From Streptomyces sp. ITFR-16 (GTDB lineage Bacteria > Actinomycetota > Actinomycetes > Streptomycetales > Streptomycetaceae), in assembly GCF_031844705.1 (NCBI RefSeq), contig NZ_CP134609.1:2914001-2978000 (forward strand): a DNA stretch of 64,000 bases, in the 5' to 3' direction. This document shows, in pieces, positions 1-8,666 of the stretch (the stretch's first letter is position 1; each line of letters begins with the position of its first letter). The position numbers and the translations under genes are program-made. Under the pieces are notes generated by a model. It saw nothing but the letters and a program-made list of their open reading frames with translations, was not told where the DNA came from and made no database searches.

Positions 1-3000
1 GCCGTTGTCGCACCGGACCTGTTCCCAGAACACCCAGCTGGGGTCCTTGGTCTTCACCGCTCCGGCAGCCTCGGGAGCGGCGGCACCGAACCCGAGGAAG
101 ACGCCCCGGTCGAACTCCTCGGAGGTGCCGGAGGTCGGCGTCTTCCACGTGAAGGTGCGCTGGGCAGACGTGACGTGCGTGTCGATGACGGGTTCCCAGA
201 CGTTCGGGGCCGTCCATGTCCCGAAGGCGGTGTCACAGTTCGGGCTGCAGGTCGAGTCCCAGTACTCCAGGGTGACCGGACCGAGAGTGGCGTCCACGGA
301 GAGGGCGCTCACGAACAGCTTCTCGCGCCAGCTCCCCTTGTTCTCCAGGAGCATCTCCTGACGCACCAGGAAGACGGCGGTCCCGAAGGGCTTGCCGTCG
401 ACCACCCAGTTGATCAGGACGGCCAGTTTGTGGCAGCCCTCACGGCGCGTGATGGTGTAGCCGGAGACGTCGGGGTCGTCGCACCAGGACACCAGCGGGG
501 TGTCCAGCGCGGCGGCCCGGTCGAGAGACCGCTGCTGGTCACGACTCGCGTACTGGTCGATGTCCGGGTCGAGGGTGATGCACTGCGTGACGCCCGGGCG
601 GTCGGTGCTGCGGCAGTCCTCCTTCGGCAGCGCGGACCGTGCGGCCGTGGAGATGACGCCGTCGGGTGACGGCTGCTTCTCGCGGTCGGTGTCCAGCCAC
701 TCGGGGTCGGGCGCGTTCTCGTCCGCCTCCGGGATGACGAGCTCGGGCACCGTCTTCCAGTTGCCCGGCTCGAAGGCAACGGCGTCGAAGGCGACGTCCT
801 GGTCCCCCGTGCCGTCCGCGGTCACGGTGCTGAGCTTCACTTCCGGTGTGATGCCCTTGGTCCTGAAGGCGCCCAGGTTGACCCAGCGGTTGCTGCTGCC
901 GGGCTGGGACACCGTCTTCGTGGACCAGCCGTTCTTCGTCTTTATCTGGTACTCGGCCTTGGTCGTCTGGGCGCCGTGGTCGGGAAGATGGACCCAGACC
1001 CGGGCGTCCTTGTCCAGGGTGTGGTCCAGTTTCCAGGTTCCGGTGATCTTCAGGCGCTTGCCCTTGGCATCGTCCTGACGGGTGTGGCCGAACCAGAAGT
1101 GGCCGCCGAATCCGGCGCCGAGCTGGTGGAGGTCGACCTTGGACGGATAAACGCTCTCGCTGCCGTTGTTCCCGAAGTCGAAGGAGAAGCTTCCGCTGTC
1201 GGTCCAGCCGCTGTTGTCACAGCCGGGCCGGTGCACGGCGGTTCCGCGGGGCACGTCGTCGACGATCTCGGCGCCGGAGGGCAGGCCCGAGACGGTACAG
1301 GCGGGCGGGTAGGCGGTGCCGTCGGGTTCTTCGCCCATGCTGGTGGAGAAGCGCAGGAACTCGTAGCCGCAGGTGTCGGCGCAGTCGGTCTTCCAGGTGA
1401 CGGGCTTGTGCCACCAGCACATGAAGTCCTCGCGCCCGCACGGGCCCGAGGATCCGTTGTCGTTGCCGGCGGAGTCGGAGATCCGTCCGGGGAAGCAGTC
1501 GTTGGAGGTCGGTTCGCAGAACGCGTCCTCCGGGGCCTTGAGGTGCGCCCGGTTGTAGAGGGCGCTGCCCTTCGTGGAGACGCTCTCCTCCGTGCCGTTC
1601 CAGGTGGCGGGCCGGAAGGCGGGCACCATCACACCGGGCGACTCCAGGAAGGACGGCGGGTGGGCGGCGAAGCCCAGGACCTTCTCCTGGTAGGGCCAGT
1701 TCTGCGGGTGCGCGGCGGCGCTGGCGTCCTCGCCGCCCGCGGCGTTCTCCATGAAGGGCAGCCGTCCGGCGTCCCACTCGGGGTTGGCGGGGTTGTTGGC
1801 CCAGCCCAGGCCCCAGGGGCTGCCGTCGCCCTGGTCGGGGTGGAAGCCCGAGTTGTACGCCCACAGGGCGAAGTACCAGTTCTCCGGACGGCCGTTGGTC
1901 CCGTGGTTGGCGATCATGCCCGCCGCACGGGTCTCGTTCCACTTGGAGACCAGGATCTGCAGACCGGCAGCGATGTTGGCCGTGTAGTCGAGGGCCGCGG
2001 CGCGCTGCTTCTGGTAGTCCCAGGCGGCCCCGCCGTGGCCGTCCTCGCGGCCGGCCATCCGCATGTGGTCGGTGACCTGTGTGATGCCGTAACCGCAGTC
2101 GGCGTCGGCGAAGTCGATGTCCCAGTCGTTGGAGCTGTCGCCGTCGTAGAGGTCGATGCCGTAGAAGTTGCCGATGAGCGGGTTGGCGGTGACACCGGGC
2201 ACGGCCTCACGGCCGGCCTGCCACATGTTCGACTCCTGCGTGGTCACGCCGAGCATGACCTGGGCCATGGCCCGGCCACCGCCCTCCAGAGCGGGGTTCA
2301 GGAAGAGGCTCTGCGGCGAGTACGCCGGCATACCGAGGTTCTTCCAGTTCGCGGGCCGGGATATGTGGGTGTTCAGATAGCCCTGGACCGCCTGGTCCAC
2401 GGCCCACTCCACCTGCCGGGGCTTGGGCTGCATCGCCTGGTTGGCCGGGTCGTTGCGCGGCACCGAGCAGGTCCGCTCGTCCTCGACCGGATCGGTCGGG
2501 GAACTCGCGAGGGCGCTCACGGCCGCCTTCTTGCCACTGGCCCCGGGCGCGGCGGCGTGCAGGCCGGGGGACTGGGCTCGTCCCTGGGCCGCGTGCCGGG
2601 AGGAGACCGTCTCGGTGACGGCCCGCAAGGTGGTGCGGCTGCCGGAGGTGCGCACGGTGAGGTCCAGGTCGACCGGGCGCGCGGTGCCGGACTCGCCGGG
2701 CTGCAGCAGGGTGCCCTTGCCGTCGGCCCAGCGCTGGTGGGAGACGAGCGCGGTACCCAGGGTGGAGACCTGGGCGTCCTTGCCCGCGTCCGGGAGGCGT
2801 CCCACGCCGGCCGGGGCGGTGCTCGGCGGGGCGGTGCTCGGGCCGGTGACGTAGACCGTGGTGCTGCTGCGCGTGACACCGAGCCGGCTGAGCGGGCCGG
2901 TGGCGACGGTGGCCGGCCGGGCCTTCCCCGCGTCGGGGCGGGCCAGCGCACCGGCGCCGAGGTGACGGGCCGTCGCGTCCTGGCCGCGGCGGTCGAGCCA

Positions 3001-3798
3001 GAGCAGGCCGCCGTGTGCGTCCGGGGTGAGCCGGAAGGGGACGCCGTCGGTGCGGGTCACGGTGCGTGCCCGGCCGCTCGTGTCGAGCGAGACGACCTGG
3101 GCACCGCGGGCGGCCAGGGTGGTGCCTCCGGGCCCGGGGACGGCCGAGGTGACCTGTCCCTCGACGCGGACGGGGTCCTGGGTGCGTCCGGTACGGGCGT
3201 CCAGACGCAGCAGGCGGGTACCGGGCCGCTCCTCGGTGCCGGACTGGGTGAGAACCGCGGTGTCCCCGCTGCCGCAGCCCGGGTTGTAGTAGGACAGAGA
3301 AGTGAGAACGGGCAGCTTGCGGACCGCACCGGAGGCCATGTTGACCACGGCGGTGAATCCTCCGCGGGCCATGAGTTCGGACTTGTTGGTGAAGGTACGC
3401 GGCGCGTAGACGACGACGGCGTAGCGGCCGGTCCCGGTCACACAGGCGTTGCCGATCCAGGAATCGGCGTCGAATCCGGGCTCGGCAAGGGTGGCCAGGT
3501 TCTTCCAGGCGTAGCCCGCCGAGCCGGCCGCGGACAGCAGATGGAAACCGTCCGCGTCGCCACTGGTGGTCCAGGCGACGTCCTGGGAGGACTTCCAACC
3601 CTTGCCGAGCAGAGCGGGCCGGTCGGCCTCGGGAACCGCGCCCGGGTGCTTGGACGCGGCCGGGGCAGGTGAATCCGCCGCCGGCCGCGACTGGCCGGGA
3701 GCCGCCCCGGCAGCGGTCGTGGACAGCACCCCGGCCAGCATCACAGCGGCTGTGAGAGCCGCCCATGATGCCCGGGGTCTGGACAGTGAATGACGCAT
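1..3798 (-). CDS. Large secreted protein with transglycosylase-like and golvesin-like domains (C-terminus off the left edge)
   Basis: The frame is open from an ATG at 3798 to base 1, giving at least 1266 residues with no stop, so the C-terminus is missing. GAGAGGG lies just upstream of the start. A signal peptide is seen at about residues 1-33 (charged MRHSLSRPR, hydrophobic core, end near TTAAGAA). Residues about 60-400 look like a beta-propeller-style secreted region. Residues about 500-660 hold a lytic-transglycosylase-like segment with TTQESNMW (Glu522 as candidate catalytic residue), later CGYGITQVTDHM and WYFALWAYNSGFHPDQG. Residues about 905-1010 match the golvesin C-terminal/carbohydrate-binding-like pattern (RVWVHLPDHG, then GTGDQDVAFDAVAFEPG). 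Such proteins are usually annotated only by these domains in Streptomyces. Extracellular location is well supported; action on peptidoglycan is inferred. Confidence 0.8.
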   Translation of the reverse strand, partial: MRHSLSRPRASWAALTAAVMLAGVLSTTAAGAAPGQSRPAADSPAPAASKHPGAVPEADRPALLGKGWKSSQDVAWTTSGDADGFHLLSAAGSAGYAWKNLATLAEPGFDADSWIGNACVTGTGRYAVVVYAPRTFTNKSELMARGGFTAVVNMASGAVRKLPVLTSLSYYNPGCGSGDTAVLTQSGTEERPGTRLLRLDARTGRTQDPVRVEGQVTSAVPGPGGTTLAARGAQVVSLDTSGRARTVTRTDGVPFRLTPDAHGGLLWLDRRGQDATARHLGAGALARPDAGKARPATVATGPLSRLGVTRSSTTVYVTGPSTAPPSTAPAGVGRLPDAGKDAQVSTLGTALVSHQRWADGKGTLLQPGESGTARPVDLDLTVRTSGSRTTLRAVTETVSSRHAAQGRAQSPGLHAAAPGASGKKAAVSALASSPTDPVEDERTCSVPRNDPANQAMQPKPRQVEWAVDQAVQGYLNTHISRPANWKNLGMPAYSPQSLFLNPALEGGGRAMAQVMLGVTTQESNMWQAGREAVPGVTANPLIGNFYGIDLYDGDSSNDWDIDFADADCGYGITQVTDHMRMAGREDGHGGAAWDYQKQRAAALDYTANIAAGLQILVSKWNETRAAGMIANHGTNGRPENWYFALWAYNSGFHPDQGDGSPWGLGWANNPANPEWDAGRLPFMENAAGGEDASAAAHPQNWPYQEKVLGFAAHPPSFLESPGVMVPAFRPATWNGTEESVSTKGSALYNRAHLKAPEDAFCEPTSNDCFPGRISDSAGNDNGSSGPCGREDFMCWWHKPVTWKTDCADTCGYEFLRFSTSMGEEPDGTAYPPACTVSGLPSGAEIVDDVPRGTAVHRPGCDNSGWTDSGSFSFDFGNNGSESVYPSKVDLHQLGAGFGGHFWFGHTRQDDAKGKRLKITGTWKLDHTLDKDARVWVHLPDHGAQTTKAEYQIKTKNGWSTKTVSQPGSSNRWVNLGAFRTKGITPEVKLSTVTADGTGDQDVAFDAVAFEPGNWKTVPELVIPEADENAPDPEWLDTDREKQPSPDGVISTAARSALPKEDCRSTDRPGVTQCITLDPDIDQYASRDQQRSLDRAAALDTPLVSWCDDPDVSGYTITRREGCHKLAVLINWVVDGKPFGTAVFLVRQEMLLENKGSWREKLFVSALSVDATLGPVTLEYWDSTCSPNCDTAFGTWTAPNVWEPVIDTHVTSAQRTFTWKTPTSGTSEEFDRGVFLGFGAAAPEAAGAVKTKDPSWVFWEQVRCDNG

Positions 3799-3836
3799 CA
3801 ATATCCCTCTCGGCAATAGGAAACAGACAACCGAAA

Positions 3837-3861
3837 GCCCCCTCTGCTCTACAGAAGGGGC
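3837..3861 (-). terminator. Hairpin between the SapA-like gene and the large secreted-protein gene
   Basis: Ten-base arms flank a five-base loop. The single C-A mismatch on the top strand becomes a G-U wobble in the minus-strand transcript. It sits 17 bases after the SapA-like stop and is followed by TTTCGGTT on the minus strand, so it probably ends or attenuates that transcript. Confidence 0.55.
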
Positions 3862-3878
3862 CCGGAAGCTTCAGGACA

Positions 3879-4412
3879 TCAGTTACAGCTCGTCGCGCCC
3901 CGGACGGCGTTGACGATGTAGGTGCTCGAGGTCGAGGTGCTCTTCATCAGCGCCGTGACGTCGCCACAACCGCCGTGGACCCGATAAACAGGCCCCGCAT
4001 ACTGGCTGAAATTGCCTTCATCGCTCGCGCAGCCCTCCGCCGTGTAGTTGGAGCAGAGCTTGATCTTCATCCACTTGGTGGATGTCGTATTGTTCTCGAA
4101 AATCGCACACGTGGGAGTGTCATCACTGGCACCACCGGTGCCCTTTATATAGGTGAACAGGGTTCCCTTGCGTGAGGCATCGGGAAGCCGTTCCGCATAG
4201 GCGAGGTTGTATCCGGCACCGCAGACAGTGGCCGCCGCCACGACTGCACCGGGATTCCCCGCGGCAATCGCTTTCGTTGCTCCGTCAACTCCGGCGGCGA
4301 CCCTCGATACGGGCTGATCAAGCGCGACAGCCTGCGGTGCGATAGGGGAAAGAATTCCAAAAGCCGCCACGGCCGACGCGAATGCCAACTTAGCCACACG
4401 ATTCTTACGCAT
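3879..4412 (-). CDS. Spore-associated protein A (SapA)-like secreted protein
   Basis: A 177-residue protein starts at ATG 4412, with a GGGGGGA ribosome site about 9 bases upstream. An in-frame ATG 60 bases further upstream has no such site. A signal peptide spans about residues 1-31 (MRKNRVAK, hydrophobic stretch, cleavage near PQAVA). The mature part has the SapA-like pattern VCGAGY near its start, a GTLFTY strand, a central PTCAIF, then FSQYAGPVYRV and a C-terminal TSCN. Six cysteines suggest three disulfides. SapA-type proteins of Streptomyces are small exported proteins found on or near spores; their molecular role is unknown. The family call rests on remembered motifs, so it is moderately sure. 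The upstream gap also serves the divergent ahpCD operon. Confidence 0.6.
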   Translation of the reverse strand: MRKNRVAKLAFASAVAAFGILSPIAPQAVALDQPVSRVAAGVDGATKAIAAGNPGAVVAAATVCGAGYNLAYAERLPDASRKGTLFTYIKGTGGASDDTPTCAIFENNTTSTKWMKIKLCSNYTAEGCASDEGNFSQYAGPVYRVHGGCGDVTALMKSTSTSSTYIVNAVRGATSCN

Positions 4413-4856
4413 GAATACGAGTCCCCCCAGGAATCGCCCGGACCACCATTTCAAGCTCGATCGGCAAGCCATAAACAGAGTCCCGGATTACGGTGATCAA
4501 ATCCAAGCAGGTCACCCTCTTCCTGTCTACGAGATATGTGGCCGGGGAAGCGGAGGACCCAGCTCCACTATCACCGGGGGCACGCGGATTCCCCGCCCAT
4601 CCGGAAGGAAGTGGACAAAGAGGGAAACGTTGTCACGGCGAGTTCCGAAGGGGAGTCGCACGCGCGTGACACACGTCACGCCCGCACCGGCCGACCGCCA
4701 CCGCCGCGACCTGTCGGCGCTCTTCGCCCCGCCCACTGATCGCCACCTTCGATCAATCCTTTCGGCTCAGTCGATTTCCGTGATCAATGGGGCATGTGGG
4801 ACGGTGATCCGGTCCAGCCCCAAGCAACACAAAGCAACACAGGAGTGCCCCGCATC
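4413..4856. other. Divergent intergenic region between the sapA-like gene and ahpC
   Basis: This 444-base region has no convincing gene. It must hold the promoters of both divergent genes. The only sharp element seen is the palindrome at 4664-4681. Two near repeats of GATCAAT occur at about 4750 and 4782, close to ahpC. No oxyR gene is present, although in S. coelicolor oxyR lies divergent to ahpC. Confidence 0.5.
4666..4679. promoter_or_regulatory. CRP-like operator candidate
   Basis: The sequence GTGACACACGTCAC fits the pattern GTG-N6-GNCAC described for Streptomyces CRP, and lies inside a perfect inverted repeat with 7-base arms (4664-4681). It is about 190 bases from ahpC and about 250 from the sapA-like start, so which gene it would control is unclear. 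Binding is inferred from the pattern only. Confidence 0.35.
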
Positions 4857-5411
4857 ATGCTCACTGTCGGTGACAAGTTCCCCGAGTTCGACCTGACCGC
4901 TTGTGTGTCCCTGGAGAGCGGCAAGGAGTTCGAGCAGATCAACCACAAGACCTACGAGGGTCAGTGGAAGATCGTCTTCGCGTGGCCGAAGGACTTCACC
5001 TTCGTGTGCCCCACCGAGATCGCCGCCTTCGGCAAGCTCAACGAGGAGTTCGCCGACCGCGACGCCCAGATCCTCGGCTTCTCCGGTGACTCCGAGTTCG
5101 TGCACCACGCCTGGCGCAAGGACCACCCGGACCTGACCGACCTGCCCTTCCCGATGCTGGCCGACTCCAAGCACGAGCTCATGCGCGACCTCGGTATCGA
5201 GGGCGAGGACGGCTTCGCCCAGCGCGCCGTCTTCATCGTCGACCAGAACAACGAGATCCAGTTCACGATGGTGACCGCAGGTTCCGTGGGCCGTAACCCC
5301 AAGGAGGTCCTGCGGGTCCTCGACGCCCTGCAGACCGACGAGCTGTGCCCCTGCAACTGGACCAAGGGCGAGAACACCCTGGACCCGGTCGCGCTCCTCT
5401 CGGGCGAGTGA
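4857..5411 (+). CDS. ahpC: Alkyl hydroperoxide reductase AhpC (2-Cys peroxiredoxin)
   Basis: This cytoplasmic 184-residue peroxiredoxin reduces H2O2, organic hydroperoxides and peroxynitrite. The peroxidatic cysteine is Cys51 in FTFVCPTEI. The resolving cysteine lies in the C-terminal LCPCNW (Cys164 or Cys166). The length is typical. ATG 4857 was chosen because AGGAG lies 11 bases upstream and the protein then begins MLTVGDKFPEF, the family start; a further in-frame extension to 4794 is non-homologous. ahpD follows after 12 bases, so the two form an operon in which AhpD recycles AhpC. In S. coelicolor this operon is OxyR-controlled, but no oxyR is adjacent here. Confidence 0.97.
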   Translation: MLTVGDKFPEFDLTACVSLESGKEFEQINHKTYEGQWKIVFAWPKDFTFVCPTEIAAFGKLNEEFADRDAQILGFSGDSEFVHHAWRKDHPDLTDLPFPMLADSKHELMRDLGIEGEDGFAQRAVFIVDQNNEIQFTMVTAGSVGRNPKEVLRVLDALQTDELCPCNWTKGENTLDPVALLSGE

Positions 5412-5423
5412 GCTGATACGGAC

Positions 5424-5957
5424 ATGGCACTCGACGAACTGAAGGCCGCCGTACCGGACTTCGCCAAGGACCTGAAGCTGAACCTCGGCTCGGTCATCGG
5501 CAACAGCGAGCTCCCGCAGCAGCAGCTGTGGGGCACCGTACTGGCCTGCGCGATCGCCTCGCGCTCGCCGAGGGTGCTGCGCGAACTGGAGCCGGAGGCG
5601 AAGGCCAACCTCTCCGCGGAGGCCTACGCCGCCGCGAAGTCGGCCGCCGCGATCATGGCGATGAACAACGTCTTCTACCGGACCCGGCACCTGCTGTCGG
5701 ACCCGGAGTACGGGAACCTCCGTGCGGGCCTGCGGATGAACGTCATCGGCAAGCCGGGCGTGGAGAAGGTCGACTTCGAGCTGTGGTCGCTCGCCGTCTC
5801 CGCGATCAACGGCTGCGGCCAGTGCCTGGACTCCCACGAGCAGGTGCTGCGCAAGGCCGGCGTGGACCGTGAGACCATTCAGGAAGCCGTCAGGATCGCC
5901 TCGGTGATCCAGGCGGTGGGTGTGACCCTCGACGCCGAGGCCGTCCTCGCCGAGTAG
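5424..5957 (+). CDS. ahpD: Alkyl hydroperoxide reductase AhpD
   Basis: AhpD is a disulfide reductase that re-reduces AhpC, linking it to a dihydrolipoamide-type electron source in actinobacteria. The 177-residue protein carries the CxxC centre [12 protein letters not shown]: Cys131 and Cys134, His138, with Glu119 upstream, matching the catalytic set known from the M. tuberculosis enzyme with a one-residue shift. The residue between the cysteines that is His in the mycobacterial enzyme is Gln133 here. It lies 12 bases after ahpC, and a strong terminator follows at 5979-6020, so ahpCD is a two-gene transcript. Confidence 0.96.
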   Translation: MALDELKAAVPDFAKDLKLNLGSVIGNSELPQQQLWGTVLACAIASRSPRVLRELEPEAKANLSAEAYAAAKSAAAIMAMNNVFYRTRHLLSDPEYGNLRAGLRMNVIGKPGVEKVDFELWSLAVSAINGCGQCLDSHEQVLRKAGVDRETIQEAVRIASVIQAVGVTLDAEAVLAE

Positions 5958-5978
5958 CACCCGCACCACCCGGATACG

Positions 5979-6020
5979 AGAAGGGCCCCGCGGACGACCG
6001 ACCGTCCCCGGGGCCCTTCT
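5979..6020 (+). terminator. ahpCD terminator (may work in both directions)
   Basis: AGAAGGGCCCCG and its perfect complement CGGGGCCCTTCT flank an 18-base loop, followed by TCT. It lies between the convergent ahpD and AI-2E transporter genes and can serve both. Confidence 0.85.
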
Positions 6021-6076
6021 TCTGTGCCCCCTTGTCCCTGTGCCCTCTTGCCCCGTGCCCGCGTCCGGGCCCGCGC

Positions 6077-7489
6077 TCAGGCCTTCGACGGCGCGTCGGC
6101 CGCGGGCTCCTCGTCGCTGCCGTCGTCGATCTCCTCGGGCGGCGACCCCGGTGCCGGGGTGGGTGCCGCGTCCAGCGAGGTCGAGCCGTGCGGCGGCGGT
6201 GAGTGCCGGCGGGACTCCTCCTGCCCGAACGTGCGCAGATAGCCGACCACCGTATTGGTCACCGCGACCAGCGGCACCGCGACCACCGCACCCCCGATGC
6301 CGGCGATCATGCCGCCGGCGGCGACCGAGAGCACCACGGCCAGCGGGTGCACCCGCACCGCCCGGCCCAGGATGAACGGCTGGAGGATGTGGCCCTCGAT
6401 CTGCTGCACCGCGAGCACCACGGCCAGCACCATCAGCGCCGTGAACACGCCATCGGTGACCAGCGCCACGACCACCGCCAGCGCCCCGGAGACCACCGCC
6501 CCGACGAGCGGGATGAAGGCGAACAGGAAGATGAAGACGGCCAGCGGCACGGCCATCGGCACATCGAGGAAGTAGATCCCGAGGCCGATGAAGATCGCGT
6601 CGATCAGCGCGACTATGACGGTGCCGCGCACATAGGCGGTCAGCGTGCGCCAGGCACGCGGCCCGGCACCGGCGACGCCCGGACGCGCCTGCGCGGGGAC
6701 GAGCTTGAGCACCCAGTGCCAGATGCGCTTGCCGTCGTAGAGCAGGAAGAGCGTCGAGAACATCGCCAGCAGCATGCCGGTCAGGAGCTCCACCATTACG
6801 GTGACGCCCTGGAGCCCGGCCGAGGTGATCGCCTCGGTGTTGGTGCCGACCGTGTCGCTGAGGTTCTTCGCTATCTCGTTGATCTGCTTGTCGGTGACGT
6901 GGAACGGGCTGTCCAGCAGCCAGTTCTTCAGGTCCTCGATACCCGTGCGCACCTTGTCGGAGAGCGTGTCGAGGTTGTCCATCACCTGCCAGACCACGAA
7001 CCAGCCGACCAGGCCCATGATGATGAAGCCCAGGATCGCGGTCACGGCGGTCGCCAGTCCGCGCGGCAGACCGTAGCGCCTCAGCCGGGCGACGGTCGGC
7101 TGGAGCAGCGCGGTGACGAGCAGGGCCGCGACGAAGGCCAGCACCACCAGCTGCACCGCGCTGATGACCCGCATCAGCACCCACAGGGTGCCCGCGAGCA
7201 CCAGCAGCCGCCAGCCGGCCTCGGCGGCGACCCGCATCCCCCAGGGGATCGCGGCGACCGGATCGGGGCGCGCGGCGATATCCGGGGCGTACGTGGGCGG
7301 CGGCGGCACATGGTCGGCCGCGCCGTCGTCCGGCGCGGCGCCCCCGGACACGGCGCCGACCCGCACCGACGACTCGTGGAGGACCTTGTCCTCCTCGTCC
7401 GCCGACTCGGCCCGGCGTTCCTCCAGGCGTTCGCCCAGCCTGGTCAGTTCCGTACCCAGTTGTCCGAGCCACCCCGGCAGTTTCGACAT
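6077..7489 (-). CDS. AI-2E family transporter (TqsA/PerM-like permease)
   Basis: This 470-residue multi-pass membrane protein begins at ATG 7489 with GAGGAA upstream. Residues 1-85 are hydrophilic and cytoplasmic. Then come paired helices (about 92-135), a helix near 150-175, a soluble region (about 178-235) and four to five C-terminal helices. It carries the family signature FIFLFAFIPLVGAVVSGAL and later QQIEGHILQPFILGRAV. The last 60 residues are acidic and proline-rich. Members of UPF0118 export varied small molecules; the AI-2 name is historical and the substrate here is unknown. It stands alone between two terminators. Confidence 0.9.
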   Translation of the reverse strand: MSKLPGWLGQLGTELTRLGERLEERRAESADEEDKVLHESSVRVGAVSGGAAPDDGAADHVPPPPTYAPDIAARPDPVAAIPWGMRVAAEAGWRLLVLAGTLWVLMRVISAVQLVVLAFVAALLVTALLQPTVARLRRYGLPRGLATAVTAILGFIIMGLVGWFVVWQVMDNLDTLSDKVRTGIEDLKNWLLDSPFHVTDKQINEIAKNLSDTVGTNTEAITSAGLQGVTVMVELLTGMLLAMFSTLFLLYDGKRIWHWVLKLVPAQARPGVAGAGPRAWRTLTAYVRGTVIVALIDAIFIGLGIYFLDVPMAVPLAVFIFLFAFIPLVGAVVSGALAVVVALVTDGVFTALMVLAVVLAVQQIEGHILQPFILGRAVRVHPLAVVLSVAAGGMIAGIGGAVVAVPLVAVTNTVVGYLRTFGQEESRRHSPPPHGSTSLDAAPTPAPGSPPEEIDDGSDEEPAADAPSKA

Positions 7490-7562
7490 AACGGTTCCTC
7501 TACCCCCGTCCGCTCTCCCCACCGCTCCCCCCGGGAGCGGTTCCGCATGACCGTACACGCGA

Positions 7563-7595
7563 GAAGCCCCTCACCGTAGGACGGCGAGGGGCTTC
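7563..7595 (-). terminator. Terminator after the transglycosylase-like gene
   Basis: GAAGCCCCTC pairs perfectly with GAGGGGCTTC, and an inner CCGT/ACGG stem closes an AGG loop. It is 30 bases past the stop at 7625 on the minus strand, and separates that gene from the AI-2E permease gene. Confidence 0.8.
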
Positions 7596-7624
7596 CCGAG
7601 GTTGAGACCTGAACCTCGAAGGTT

Positions 7625-8332
7625 CTAGTACCAGTGGTTGGCCTGCCAGAAGGCCCAGGCACCGCACGGGCTCTTGTAGCGCGGGCTGTTCATGTAGCTG
7701 AGGCCCCACTTGATCTGCGTGGCCGGGTTGGTCATCCAGTCGGCGCCGGCCGAGGCCATCTTGGAGCCGGGGAGCGCCTGGACGAGACCGTAGGCACCCG
7801 AGGACGGGTTGCTCGCCTTGTAGTTCCAGCTCGACTCGACGTTCACGATGTTGCTGAAGCACTGGAACTGGTCGGCGGGCACGATCTGCCGCGCGATCGC
7901 CTGCACTTCGGCCACCGTGTACGAGCTCTGGGCGGCGAACGTGGCAGTGCTGCGGACCTCGGAACGGCTCGCGCGCTCGGCGGCGTCCTTCTTGGCCTGC
8001 CGCTCGCGCTCCAGCTTGTCCTCGGCCGCCTGCTTCTTCGACTTGGCGTCCTTGGCGGCCTGTACGCGGGCCGTCTCCTCCGCGGACTTCTTCGCCGCCG
8101 CGTCGGCCGCGGACGCCTGGGCGTCGGCCTGCTGCGTCAGCGATGCGGTCTGCACCTGGGCCTGCTGGCCCGCGGGAATGTCGGCGAGCAGCGTGGTGTC
8201 GGCTGCGGTCGCCTCGAAGTTGTTGTCGTCGGCAGCGGGAGTGCTGCCCGATGCAACGCCTACGACGGCGCCTACGGTGGTAACCGCAGTGGCAGATGCC
8301 ACGGCGAACCCCCGGACCGAGATCCGGCTCAC
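7625..8332 (-). CDS. Secreted transglycosylase-like protein
   Basis: A 235-residue exported protein. GTG 8332 was chosen because GGAAGGA lies 6 bases upstream and gives a clean signal peptide (VSRISVRGFAV, then a small-residue hydrophobic core, ending near GSTPA). Upstream in-frame ATGs lack a good site. Residues about 55-130 form an Ala/Lys/Glu-rich coiled coil. Residues about 145-235 form an SLT-like fold: SYTVAEVQAIARQIV, then VNVESSWNY with the candidate catalytic Glu, SGAYGLVQALPGSKM, and a C-terminal CGAWAFWQANHWY. Such small SLT-like proteins probably cleave peptidoglycan during growth or germination; activity is inferred. A 300-base leader precedes it. Confidence 0.85.
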   Translation of the reverse strand: MSRISVRGFAVASATAVTTVGAVVGVASGSTPAADDNNFEATAADTTLLADIPAGQQAQVQTASLTQQADAQASAADAAAKKSAEETARVQAAKDAKSKKQAAEDKLERERQAKKDAAERASRSEVRSTATFAAQSSYTVAEVQAIARQIVPADQFQCFSNIVNVESSWNYKASNPSSGAYGLVQALPGSKMASAGADWMTNPATQIKWGLSYMNSPRYKSPCGAWAFWQANHWY

Positions 8333-8666
8333 ACGGTGTCCTTCCAGCATCGCCCGCTTAGGTGACCTCGCGGGCGCAATCGTGCCCCTGACACTGGCCT
8401 CCCTACTGCTTGGGTCACGGGAGGCACGGGCCCGGTGGGCGACTCCCCGGGGGGAGCGCCGCGTGGTACTCGCGGGCGGCATACGGGCGGCGGTTGTTGA
8501 GTTGTGTGGTGCGTGGCGCCTCTGGAGGTGCCGGTGTGCCGTATGCGGGGCCTGACGGAAGCAAGACTCTGCCGGAACGGGACGCCGGGAAGCAATTCTC
8601 TGTTGCGTGTGAAAGCTCACACCCCGTTTGGCGCACATGAATTGCGGAAATGGCGCCGCAACGCGA
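8333..8666. other. Long 5' leader/promoter region of the transglycosylase-like gene
   Basis: No gene is seen. On the minus strand the region holds a hairpin with arms CGCCCGC/GCGGGCG (about 8344-8371) just before the ribosome site, and further upstream a perfect palindrome GTGTGA-N4-TCACAC at 8607-8622. Both suggest control of this cell-wall gene. I could not match it to the c-di-AMP (ydaO) riboswitch consensus found ahead of related Streptomyces genes. Confidence 0.4.

Noticed and set aside
976..3672. A long plus-strand open frame (898 codons) opposite the large secreted-protein gene
   Set aside because: High GC makes antisense frames stay open. The minus strand has a signal peptide, ribosome site and recognisable domains; the plus frame gives low-complexity Gly/Val/Arg sequence.
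4527..4736. Small minus-strand frame in the ahpC upstream gap
   Set aside because: No ribosome site and no family-like sequence; it overlaps the likely regulatory palindrome.
4767..7472. A minus-strand frame of 901 codons spanning ahpCD and the AI-2E gene
   Set aside because: It runs antisense through ahpC and ahpD and out of frame through the permease; no homology-like motifs.
8333..8640. c-di-AMP (ydaO) riboswitch
   Set aside because: Position fits, but the expected conserved blocks (GGGGTGAATC-type and GACAGCTAACCTCG-type) were not found by eye. Left as an unnamed leader.
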